This document shows positions 8,357 through 14,277 of a stretch of DNA of 14,277 bases, one piece after another. Below the pieces are notes generated by a model. The model did not search any database. It was given only the letters and a program-made list of their open reading frames with translations, and was not told the DNA's origin. The first letter of the stretch is position 1; every line of letters begins with the position of its first letter. The position numbers and the translations under genes were made by a program. Source of the stretch: Ignavibacteriales bacterium UBA6490 (GTDB taxonomy: Bacteria > Bacteroidota > Ignavibacteria > Ignavibacteriales > Ignavibacteriaceae); NCBI GenBank assembly GCA_002435365.1, contig DJMM01000005.1, positions 1-14,277 of the forward strand, read 5' to 3'.

Positions 8357-9660
8357 TATATTACCGGGATTGAAAATTGTATTGCTGTACCATTTGTTTT
8401 TTCAATTACCCTTATAAACCCATTGTGTTTTTCTATAATATTTTTACACAGGAACAAACCATAACCGGTTTTCACTGTTGAAGGAATATCAAAAAGAATT
8501 CCCGTCTTTTCTTTCGGAATACCCGGTCCGTTATCATCCACTTCAATCAGTATGTAATTGTTGTCCCTTGCTGTCTTTACAGATATTGTGGCATCGGACC
8601 TGGCATCGGCAGAATTTGTAAACAGATGAACAAGCAGGTGCTGTATCTGGTCTGAATCATATTTACATACCGGAACAGAATTAAGCTCGGTGACGAAATT
8701 TACCCTGCTGAATTTCTTCATCGGCGACAGATACCTTATCACCGACTGAATTGTTTTATTAATGTCACCTGTATCCTTTACAAAATTTGTTACCGATGTT
8801 TCAAGAAGCACCTGTGCATATTTCTGAATACTGCGGATGCTGTCTATTGCAACTTTTGATTTCAGCTTCAACCTGTCCAACATCAGTGAATTTACATCGG
8901 CAGACTTTGTTTCAAAATCTTTCTGACTGCGTTCGATACTGCGGACAAGGCTTTCGGTTTCCAGGAGCGCCAGATGAACAAGACCCTGAAGAGACTGCCC
9001 GATTTCAGAATCGATGGAAGACTTAAGTGCTTTCCTTTCAATCTGGATAAGCTGTACATTTGCTTCGTTAAGTGCATTGTAAGCTGCTATTTGTCCCTTG
9101 TAAAGCTGCGCATTCAGTATAGCAGTTGCAGCCTGCCCGGCAAGGATTTCGAATGTATCCGTTATCTCTCTTATTTTTATTTTATGAAGATGTTTTGAAT
9201 CAACATATATAACACCGATTTTCTTATCTTCCGTAATTAATGGCGAGCAGAGAATTGTCTGCAGCTCAAGCCTGAAAATACTCTTGGAAGGGTCATAATC
9301 GGTATCACTTTGCGCGGCTTCAATAAACTTCGACTGCCCGGTTTCAAATACATCCTTTACAACAGAGGTGCTGATATTGAAAGAACTTTCCGGCAGATTG
9401 CCGCCGCTGCTGTCAAGACCCATTTTATATTCGAGATTTCCTTCATTATCCTTAAGAACAATAAACCCTCTCTCGGAATTTGTAAGCTTTATGGAGTTCC
9501 TGAGAACAAGCTCCAGAACATCCTCAAGTATAAGCGATTTGTTGAGAGTTTTCGCAATATCCAGAATCAGTTCAAGATTGCGGATCTTTTCATGTGACTC
9601 AACCGGCTGTGATACCGCTTCAGTTGTTTCAAGCTTTTTCTTAAAATCAGAGAATTTCAT
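8356..9660 (-). CDS. GAF-domain histidine-kinase-like ATPase, phospho-acceptor His replaced by Ser
   Basis: A 434-residue soluble protein. Residues about 28-190 include a GAF domain (ERGFIVLKD near 63-71, LCSPLITEDKKIGVIYVDS at 137-155). A helical stretch at about 200-300 takes the place of the dimerisation domain. Residues about 330-434 are a HATPase_c domain with N-box FTNSADA (N349), G1 DDNGPGIP (375-382) and G2 GYGLFLCKNI (399-408). The helix that should carry the phospho-acceptor reads I-D-S218-E-I-G-Q-S-L, aligning with the usual S-H-E-I-R-T-P-L. The His is therefore Ser, and the only nearby His (H229) lacks the motif. It may be a ligand-controlled partner or pseudokinase for the hybrid kinase, or may use another acceptor. 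The start ATG has AAGGG five bases upstream and lies 14 bp after the TPR gene; its stop overlaps the next gene (TAATG). Confidence 0.87.
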   Translation of the reverse strand: MKFSDFKKKLETTEAVSQPVESHEKIRNLELILDIAKTLNKSLILEDVLELVLRNSIKLTNSERGFIVLKDNEGNLEYKMGLDSSGGNLPESSFNISTSVVKDVFETGQSKFIEAAQSDTDYDPSKSIFRLELQTILCSPLITEDKKIGVIYVDSKHLHKIKIREITDTFEILAGQAATAILNAQLYKGQIAAYNALNEANVQLIQIERKALKSSIDSEIGQSLQGLVHLALLETESLVRSIERSQKDFETKSADVNSLMLDRLKLKSKVAIDSIRSIQKYAQVLLETSVTNFVKDTGDINKTIQSVIRYLSPMKKFSRVNFVTELNSVPVCKYDSDQIQHLLVHLFTNSADARSDATISVKTARDNNYILIEVDDNGPGIPKEKTGILFDIPSTVKTGYGLFLCKNIIEKHNGFIRVIEKTNGTAIQFSIPVI

Positions 9661-9674
9661 TCTACCCTTTGTAA

Positions 9675-10952
9675 TTAATGGAAGATACTCTGTATCAGAG
9701 AATTAATTTTTTCGGCCATTACCGGATTATTGATTTTTTTGTAATTGCCTAAAGCAGTAAGCAGATAATTCCTGGCATCGGCTGTTCTGCCGGTATCGAT
9801 ATATAACAGACTTAGTTCGTAGCATGATTCTGCTTCGTTCAACAGGTTTTCGAGCTCCTGGTTGATTTTAATACTGGTCTTAAAATAATTTTCCGCAGAA
9901 TCATATTTCTTCTGTTTACGGTCAATTATTCCTTTAATTTTATAAATATCGGCAACCGAGAGCCTGTCATTTATCTTATGTGCGATATCCATTGCTTTAT
10001 CCGTAAAAGCACCGGCAAGTACAAAATCACCCGTCTGCGCAAATATATAACCTTTGCTGAGATAAGAAACTCCCAATGCATATAAATAATTTATATTCAG
10101 CGAAATAGCAATGCTCTTATCATATTCCAGGGCCGCTTCATCATAATCACCCTTCAATGTATAAAGCAGACCTAGATTGTTTTTTGCTTCCGCAATTCTC
10201 CGCATATCCTGCGTCTGCTCAAATTTTATAAGCGCACGGTGATAATATGAGAGGGCGGTATCGTAATTACCCTGCATGTTGTTCAGTATGCCCAGATTTA
10301 TTTCAAGCATACCGATTATTGCTTCATCTTTTTTAGTATCAAGGTAGGACAGACTTTGTTCAAAATGATACTGTGCCTGGTTTATATCTCCCTTATCCCC
10401 GTAAATTGTACCAAGAAGATTCTCGGCACGAGCAAGTCCTTTAATATCCTTTTGTTTGTCAAATAATTCTGCAGCTCTTGATATAAAGAGAATTGAATTC
10501 TCCCAGTCAGCCTGGCGGCTGTAAAGATCGCCCATCGACAAATATGCATATGCAGAAAAACTTTCAAGATTAGCATCGGATATGCTCTCCTTAAGAACCC
10601 GTCCGTAAATATGAAGCGCTGTTTGAAATTCACCCTGTGAAACTGAAAATTCACCAAGATGCAGCAGGAACTCAATCAACCTGATTTTATCAAGCCGAAC
10701 CGCCGCCAGGGTGAGTATAAGATCAATCCGTGCCTGGTAATCACCTGAAACCTGAACCTTCTTCGAAAGCTGTGCGCGGTTTTTACCTTCGGCAGGGGTA
10801 ACATCCTTCTTTTTACCCTTTTTTTGAAAAGAATTTTTGTATTCCGATAAAAATTGATTATCGAAATAGACCAGGATTATTTCTTCTAAATTTTTGTTTA
10901 AGGAGGACACATTACCGTAATTTTTATCATCTATAATATAATTTATTTTCAA
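9675..10952 (-). CDS. cytoplasmic TPR-repeat protein, likely adaptor of the sensor module
   Basis: A 425-residue protein without signal peptide or membrane segment. Residues about 94-407 hold eight tetratricopeptide repeats at a near-perfect 40-residue spacing, starting about 94, 137, 177, 217, 257, 297, 337 and 377, each with the L-G-x-x-Y...G-x-Y/F-x-x-A pattern. The 40-residue period is typical of MalT/LGN-type TPR arrays. Residues 41-66 are basic and likely disordered. TPR arrays bind peptides or partner proteins. Its place as first gene of a tight operon with two kinase-family proteins suggests it senses or scaffolds for them; this is inference. The start is a TTG at 10952 without a clear ribosome binding site. 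An in-frame stop at 10965-10967 prevents a longer protein, and the next in-frame candidate is GTG at codon 15, so the exact start is uncertain. Confidence 0.85.
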   Translation of the reverse strand: MKINYIIDDKNYGNVSSLNKNLEEIILVYFDNQFLSEYKNSFQKKGKKKDVTPAEGKNRAQLSKKVQVSGDYQARIDLILTLAAVRLDKIRLIEFLLHLGEFSVSQGEFQTALHIYGRVLKESISDANLESFSAYAYLSMGDLYSRQADWENSILFISRAAELFDKQKDIKGLARAENLLGTIYGDKGDINQAQYHFEQSLSYLDTKKDEAIIGMLEINLGILNNMQGNYDTALSYYHRALIKFEQTQDMRRIAEAKNNLGLLYTLKGDYDEAALEYDKSIAISLNINYLYALGVSYLSKGYIFAQTGDFVLAGAFTDKAMDIAHKINDRLSVADIYKIKGIIDRKQKKYDSAENYFKTSIKINQELENLLNEAESCYELSLLYIDTGRTADARNYLLTALGNYKKINNPVMAEKINSLIQSIFH

Positions 10953-11035
10953 ATTAAAATCTTTTCAACCGGGTCAAAATCGTGGTTTTGTCCTTAAGTC
11001 ACATTTGCTCTGATTGCACACCAAACCTGGGTCTA

Positions 11036-11125
11036 ACCCTGGTCTGATCTGATTCTAATCCCATTCTATCCCCATTTTTCCGGGGAAAGAATGAGATTAG
11101 AATGAGCCCGGAACGGAACCAGGGT
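11036..11125. repeat. large imperfect hairpin in a 200-bp gene-free spacer
   Basis: The 10953-11152 spacer contains no gene but holds a striking dyad. Inner arms 11052-11073 and 11082-11103 pair at 20 of 22 positions around an 8-base loop. Outer arms ACCCTGGT (11036-11043) and ACCAGGGT (11118-11125) pair perfectly. Direct repeats occur inside the arms (AGAATGAG at 11088-11095 and 11099-11106). No T-run follows on the minus strand, so it is not a standard intrinsic terminator. It separates the peptidase/propeller gene from the TPR operon, and may be a regulatory RNA structure, a processing signal or a small repetitive element. The operon promoter should also lie here, but I could not pick a convincing one. 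Confidence 0.6.
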
Positions 11126-11152
11126 AAATTTTACAATTAAATAAAGGAGAAA

Positions 11153-14062
11153 TCAGTTTTTAAGAAGTTTGTATGAAAGGAACCACTCCCACTCTGAGCG
11201 GTTATCTGTCCAGGCACGTGCAATTCCTGCCGAAAACGTGGATTCCAGGTTGAACCAGTGTTTGAAAATAAGACTCAGCTGTGCACCCGCGTCTACCCAG
11301 ACTTTTTCAGCGTCATTATTCAAAAACAGACTTTGTGAATAAACCGAAAAATCAAGGTGGCTTAAATAATGCTGACCAAGGGATAGACTGCTGAAACGTA
11401 GTGGAGGGAAACAGTTTTCCAGCAGTAATTTCATAAATCCATCCGTTCTCAGGCTGTATATCGGTATGCCCGGAAAACGGAAAACCCCCCTGTACTGTTT
11501 TACATCTGTATTTTCAACTTCCCTGTTGCCAAAACCGCCAAAGTAAAACATTGCCTGCTGCAGTCTTTCATTTCTATGATGATATCCCCCCGCTATTTTA
11601 TAATGAAGCGAGTTGTGGTGAAAAGGAAATATGAAGTACTTGTCCCACTCCAAATGAACTGCACCTGCATACTGAGGATCTTTCGGATCGGCTACAAACA
11701 GCATTCCGGTGAACGTTATTTCATCGCCGGATTCAAAATCCGAACTGCCGATACTTCTTCTCAGGTTTTTTGAATTCCATACCGACTGCGCAACTGCAAA
11801 GTCCGGATCCGTAACTTTAACCAGGTTGTCGCTTATATATTCGAAATCGGTATACAATGCGAGCTCTGTGGTCTGCTTGATTTTATGCGGATTATCATAC
11901 AGCCAGTAATGAATGTATGCTGCACGGATCTTTGTTCCGATGGTTCCCCTTTTCCTTTTGTTGAAAAGATCATAGAAGTCGGTAGCATTATGGTCGATAC
12001 CTGCTTCAAACTTCTTCATATACTCATACTTCAGCTTAAGATGGAATTTGGGACCCATCCTGTTTTCGTTGAAAGGGGAGTAACCGAACTCGGCAGTAAG
12101 GTCATGAAAAAGCAATGGATCAGACACCCTGGCAAAGAATCCCAGAACTTTTTGTTTTTGAAATCCGGTGATTACCGGTATGAATGCCTGCAGCTTAAGA
12201 TTACTAATTCCGTTGTAGCTGTATTCCTTTCCAAACCCAGCGGCAGTATCATTATTTTCAGGCAGGCTTAAATTTTTCAGCCCCGGGTTTGAATAATAAA
12301 CTTCCTGTCCGAAATAATTAATGGCCGGAAGTCTTTCCGCCGGAGTGTTTGCAATTAAGGATGGTATAAATCCTTCCGAACTGAATTCAAATACAAACAG
12401 GGAATCCTTGTTGAACATAACCGGCCTGAATAATCCTCTTACCGTATTTGTAAGTGCTTCTACGATTCCTGTGGTTCTTTGTGCACGGTAAATGTTTGAT
12501 ACTCCGTTAACATATGCATTCCAGAAAAGGTATTCCCCGTCCGGGCTCCAGGAGGGATTTTCGGGTGCACCTGATTCTGAAACAACAACAGCTACATACT
12601 TATCCCTTTTCAGCTTTTCCGCGTCGATTACTACAAGCTGCTGCTCACCCGTCGATTTATGAATAACCGCCGCAATATTCCCGCCATCAGCATTAACTGA
12701 AACCTGAATTATTTCATCGGGTATGTTGAGTGAATAAACAGAACGGATTTCCTTATATGGAAAAGGCGAATATATCAACGTGGTTTTTCCGTCTGCATGC
12801 TGAATGCCCCAGAGATCACCTTGCCTCGGACTCACGGACATCTGCCCGATTCTGAGATCGGGAAAAAGTTCCTTCTTATCCCCGCTGTTCGCATCAACTA
12901 CCCATACATCCCTGTAGAGCTGATTGTTGTTTGTAGTATAAAAAAGAAATCCATTTGAACTGTCGTATGCAACTGAAGATACCTGGTAAATGCTGGGAGA
13001 GGGCAGAGTTGCAATTTCTTCAAATTCAGAGGTGTAAGGATCTAGCTTCACCACGGAGGCAAGCTTATGCGGACTATGTATTCCAAATATTACCTTGTGA
13101 TCGGGTGTAACGTAAGGATCTGTTATCCAGCCCGATGGTCCGGTTTTATGCTTCACTTCCGTAACGGGTGAAGATTTGATAATATCTATATTCTTTTCCT
13201 GGAATTTTTTTTCCGATTCGATAAAAAGTTCCCATTCATCACCCAGGCAGGAACCGAAACTATTTTTGAATTTTGTATTTAAAGAAGGATAGAAAGCGGA
13301 TTTATCAACCTTATACCATCTGAAAAGCTTTTCGCTTCCATACTTATCCGCCAGATATGCAGCAAACCGTCCCCCGTATGTATAAAATAATGATTCCAGC
13401 AGAAACGAATTATGCGAGATTTTTGAATCAAGTTTTACCGGAGAAGGGAATTCTCTTTTCTCAAAGACCATACTCCTGAAATACATCTCATCGAAACTGC
13501 CGGATATTCTTCCAAAACCTCCGCTCATCCAGGTCTCCATAAATACAGCTGAGGATTCCTGGTGCCATCTAGCCGTATATCTGGAATAATTTGAAAGCAG
13601 ACTGTACAATACTGTCATCGGCTGAATCTGCTCCGGCGATACTTTGGCAAATACTGCACGGCTTATCTTTTCGTAATCTGATGACTGATCGTTCAATACA
13701 ATATGCACAAGTTCATGGCTGAGTATCCATTGGAACCTGTCATTATAAGGTATGTTTTCATATCCTGGTTCAAACGGCTCAATTTCAAGACGAATATAAT
13801 TTTCAGGCACTGTGGTGGCGGAAGCGAATCCATAATCATTTACATCATAAGTATTAATTATAATCTTCTCTTCCGGCAGATAATCAAAGACCTCCATCAG
13901 CACAGCCAGTGATTTTTCAGCTGAGGTAAGAATATGTTCAGTGAGGAATGAGTGCTCGGGCTTGTATATTATTTTAAAATGTTCAGATTCCTTCTCATAC
14001 CAGGAAGACTGCGCCACGCTGTGCGAGAAAAAAACGAAAAGTATGAGGATAAATTTGTGCAA
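11153..14062 (-). CDS. exported gluzincin-type metallopeptidase / TolB-like propeller / barrel-like outer membrane protein
   Basis: A 969-residue exported protein. Residues 1-18 are a signal peptide ending in SVAQ. Residues about 20-290 look like a peptidase of the MA clan: HELVH (H116, E117, H120) is the zinc motif, and W-H-Q-E169-S-S-A-V-F-M-E aligns with the third-ligand helix of gluzincins. Residues about 305-600 form a TolB/WD40-like propeller, for example NPSWSPDGEYLFW at 502-514. Residues about 610-969 are rich in alternating aromatic/hydrophobic strands (YHHRNERLQQAMFYFGGFG, 827-845) and resemble an outer-membrane barrel. The likely site is the outer membrane, with the peptidase in the periplasm or outside. 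The substrate is unknown. The start is TTG at 14062, chosen because it gives a complete signal peptide and an in-frame stop lies at 14087-14089. No ribosome binding site is at normal distance, and an intrinsic terminator ends only 11 bases upstream. The TPR operon follows after 200 bp. Confidence 0.8.
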   Translation of the reverse strand: MHKFILILFVFFSHSVAQSSWYEKESEHFKIIYKPEHSFLTEHILTSAEKSLAVLMEVFDYLPEEKIIINTYDVNDYGFASATTVPENYIRLEIEPFEPGYENIPYNDRFQWILSHELVHIVLNDQSSDYEKISRAVFAKVSPEQIQPMTVLYSLLSNYSRYTARWHQESSAVFMETWMSGGFGRISGSFDEMYFRSMVFEKREFPSPVKLDSKISHNSFLLESLFYTYGGRFAAYLADKYGSEKLFRWYKVDKSAFYPSLNTKFKNSFGSCLGDEWELFIESEKKFQEKNIDIIKSSPVTEVKHKTGPSGWITDPYVTPDHKVIFGIHSPHKLASVVKLDPYTSEFEEIATLPSPSIYQVSSVAYDSSNGFLFYTTNNNQLYRDVWVVDANSGDKKELFPDLRIGQMSVSPRQGDLWGIQHADGKTTLIYSPFPYKEIRSVYSLNIPDEIIQVSVNADGGNIAAVIHKSTGEQQLVVIDAEKLKRDKYVAVVVSESGAPENPSWSPDGEYLFWNAYVNGVSNIYRAQRTTGIVEALTNTVRGLFRPVMFNKDSLFVFEFSSEGFIPSLIANTPAERLPAINYFGQEVYYSNPGLKNLSLPENNDTAAGFGKEYSYNGISNLKLQAFIPVITGFQKQKVLGFFARVSDPLLFHDLTAEFGYSPFNENRMGPKFHLKLKYEYMKKFEAGIDHNATDFYDLFNKRKRGTIGTKIRAAYIHYWLYDNPHKIKQTTELALYTDFEYISDNLVKVTDPDFAVAQSVWNSKNLRRSIGSSDFESGDEITFTGMLFVADPKDPQYAGAVHLEWDKYFIFPFHHNSLHYKIAGGYHHRNERLQQAMFYFGGFGNREVENTDVKQYRGVFRFPGIPIYSLRTDGFMKLLLENCFPPLRFSSLSLGQHYLSHLDFSVYSQSLFLNNDAEKVWVDAGAQLSLIFKHWFNLESTFSAGIARAWTDNRSEWEWFLSYKLLKN

Positions 14063-14073
14063 TATAAATAACC

Positions 14074-14106
14074 AAAAAAAAAGTCCTTAAAATATATTTA
14101 AGGACT
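14074..14106 (-). terminator. intrinsic terminator of the repeat-peptide gene
   Basis: A perfect 10-bp stem, 14082-14091 with 14097-14106 (AGTCCTTAAA and its complement), has a 5-base loop. Read on the minus strand it is followed at once by eight T residues (14081-14074). It lies about 80 bases after the stop codon of the minus-strand repeat-peptide gene, whose transcript it would end, and just before the start of the 969-residue gene. Confidence 0.85.
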
Positions 14107-14157
14107 CTCATATAATCACTACATTTAAGAGAAATATTTCTCCTCGAGGTTAAAATT

Positions 14158-14193
14158 ATTCTACCCCGCCCCGGGCTTTAAAGATTTTCAAAG
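14158..14193 (-). pseudogene. decayed third unit of the 16-residue peptide repeat
   Basis: Directly after the last intact codons, the minus strand still aligns with the 48-bp repeat: GAAaATCTttaAAGCC, then GGGGC and GGGG, each with one base missing before it, then AAT. Relative to the intact unit there is a net 2-base deletion at AGT-ACACTTTGAA, which shifts the frame and creates the TGA stop at 14188-14190. The array therefore once had at least three units and lost the last. Confidence 0.6.
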
Positions 14194-14277
14194 TGTACTA
14201 GATTTTCCCCAGCCCCAGCGGCTTCCGAGATCTTCAAGCTGTGCACTTGATTTTCCCCAGCCCCAACGGCTTCCGAG
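14188..14277 (-). CDS. C-terminus of a repeat peptide with W-G-W-G-K cores, darobactin-like multi-core RiPP precursor (partial)
   Basis: The 3' end of a minus-strand gene whose start lies beyond the right edge. The 29 visible residues are one 16-residue unit, LGSRWGWGKSSAQLED, then LGSRWGWGKSSTL and a TGA stop. Each unit carries W-G-W-G-K-S-S. Known family fact: darobactin has the core W-N-W-S-K-S-F, where a radical SAM enzyme links Trp1 to Trp3 by an ether and Trp3 to Lys5 by a C-C bond. Spacing of Trp, Trp, Lys and the following Ser is identical here. Repeated cores split by an acidic spacer (AQLED) suggest several products per precursor. Strand and frame are supported by an intrinsic terminator about 80 bases downstream in this direction, and by two base changes between units (CGT/CGC, TCA/TCT) that keep Arg and Ser. 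No maturase, protease or transporter is visible; they could lie to the right. It could instead be a short repeat tail of an unmodified protein. Confidence 0.6.
   Translation of the reverse strand, partial: LGSRWGWGKSSAQLEDLGSRWGWGKSSTL
14201..14277. repeat. 48-bp tandem repeat encoding the WGWGK units
   Basis: The 29 bases at 14201-14229 recur at 14249-14277 with a single difference (G versus A at the 18th base), giving a 48-bp period, exactly 16 codons. The 19 bases between are also related to sequence left of the first copy (14183-14200, with a 2-base length change). The array continues off the right edge, so its full copy number cannot be seen. Confidence 0.9.

Noticed and set aside
11052..11103. 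Intrinsic terminator for the 969-residue gene
   Set aside because: The stem is strong, but no T-run follows on the minus strand, so it was listed as a structured repeat instead.
14129..14149. Perfect palindromes GAGAAATATTTCTC and CCTCGAGG between the peptide stop and its terminator
   Set aside because: They are short and AT-rich or restriction-site-like, with no loop or T-tract. They may be chance or an operator, but there is nothing to support a call.
14201..14277. Possible CRISPR array (29-bp near-identical repeats with a 19-bp interval)
   Set aside because: The interval is itself related to the sequence beside the first copy, the period is an exact multiple of three, and a coding frame with silent changes runs through it. 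Only two copies are visible.
14201..14277. GWGKSS as a Walker A nucleotide-binding motif
   Set aside because: The required Gly four positions before the G-K pair is Ser, and the motif recurs every 16 residues in a very short tail, unlike a P-loop domain.
14129..14277. Plus-strand reading frame through the repeats (D-F-P-Q-P-Q-R-L-P...)
   Set aside because: It is open and the differences between units are silent in it too, but it has no ATG, GTG or TTG between the in-frame stop at 14126-14128 and the repeats, while the minus strand has a stop followed by an intrinsic terminator.

Overview
The window looks like chromosomal DNA from a Gram-negative bacterium of the Bacteroidota/Ignavibacteriota side of the tree (an Ignavibacteria-like lineage is my best guess). 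The main reason is the secreted protein at the left, which ends in a type IX secretion sorting domain with the NYPNPFNPST motif common in Ignavibacteria and relatives. A large outer-membrane-type protein, AT-rich spacers and candidate TTTG/TAnnTTTG promoters fit this. No mobile element, tRNA or rRNA was seen.

Layout. Positions 97-2499 (+) encode a secreted beta-propeller protein with many KTTDGG repeats. It converges on a long minus-strand block and is separated from it by a bidirectional hairpin terminator (2528-2557). On the minus strand, in transcription order from the right edge, come: the 3' end of a small repeat-peptide gene cut by the window edge (14188-14277); its intrinsic terminator (14074-14106); a 969-residue exported protein with a zinc-peptidase motif, a propeller and a barrel-like C-terminus (11153-14062); a 200-bp spacer holding a large imperfect hairpin; then a compact cluster of a TPR protein, a GAF histidine-kinase-like protein, a PAS hybrid histidine kinase with receiver, a PAP2/sphingomyelin-synthase-like membrane phosphatase, a PBP4-type D-Ala-D-Ala carboxypeptidase and transketolase.

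The TPR-GAF-PAS-PAP2-DacB genes are 16 nt apart or less, or overlap by one base (TAATG, TGATG), so they are very probably one operon. They join a cytoplasmic sensing module to two cell-envelope enzymes. Transketolase follows after 95 bp and may have its own promoter. The GAF protein has a kinase-type ATPase domain but Ser where the phospho-acceptor His is expected, so the pair may work as a regulator plus an active kinase.

The most unusual content is at the right edge. The last 90 bases, read on the minus strand, encode a C-terminus made of 16-residue repeats, each with the core W-G-W-G-K-S-S. This matches the W-x-W-x-K-S pattern of darobactin (W-N-W-S-K-S-F), a bicyclic RiPP antibiotic made by a radical SAM enzyme that inhibits BamA. 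Two copies are intact and a third, frameshifted and decayed, lies just after the stop codon. The gene looks like a multi-core precursor of a darobactin-like peptide. Its start, leader and any maturase would lie to the right of the window, so this is inference from the repeat, the stop/terminator arrangement and the substitution pattern.
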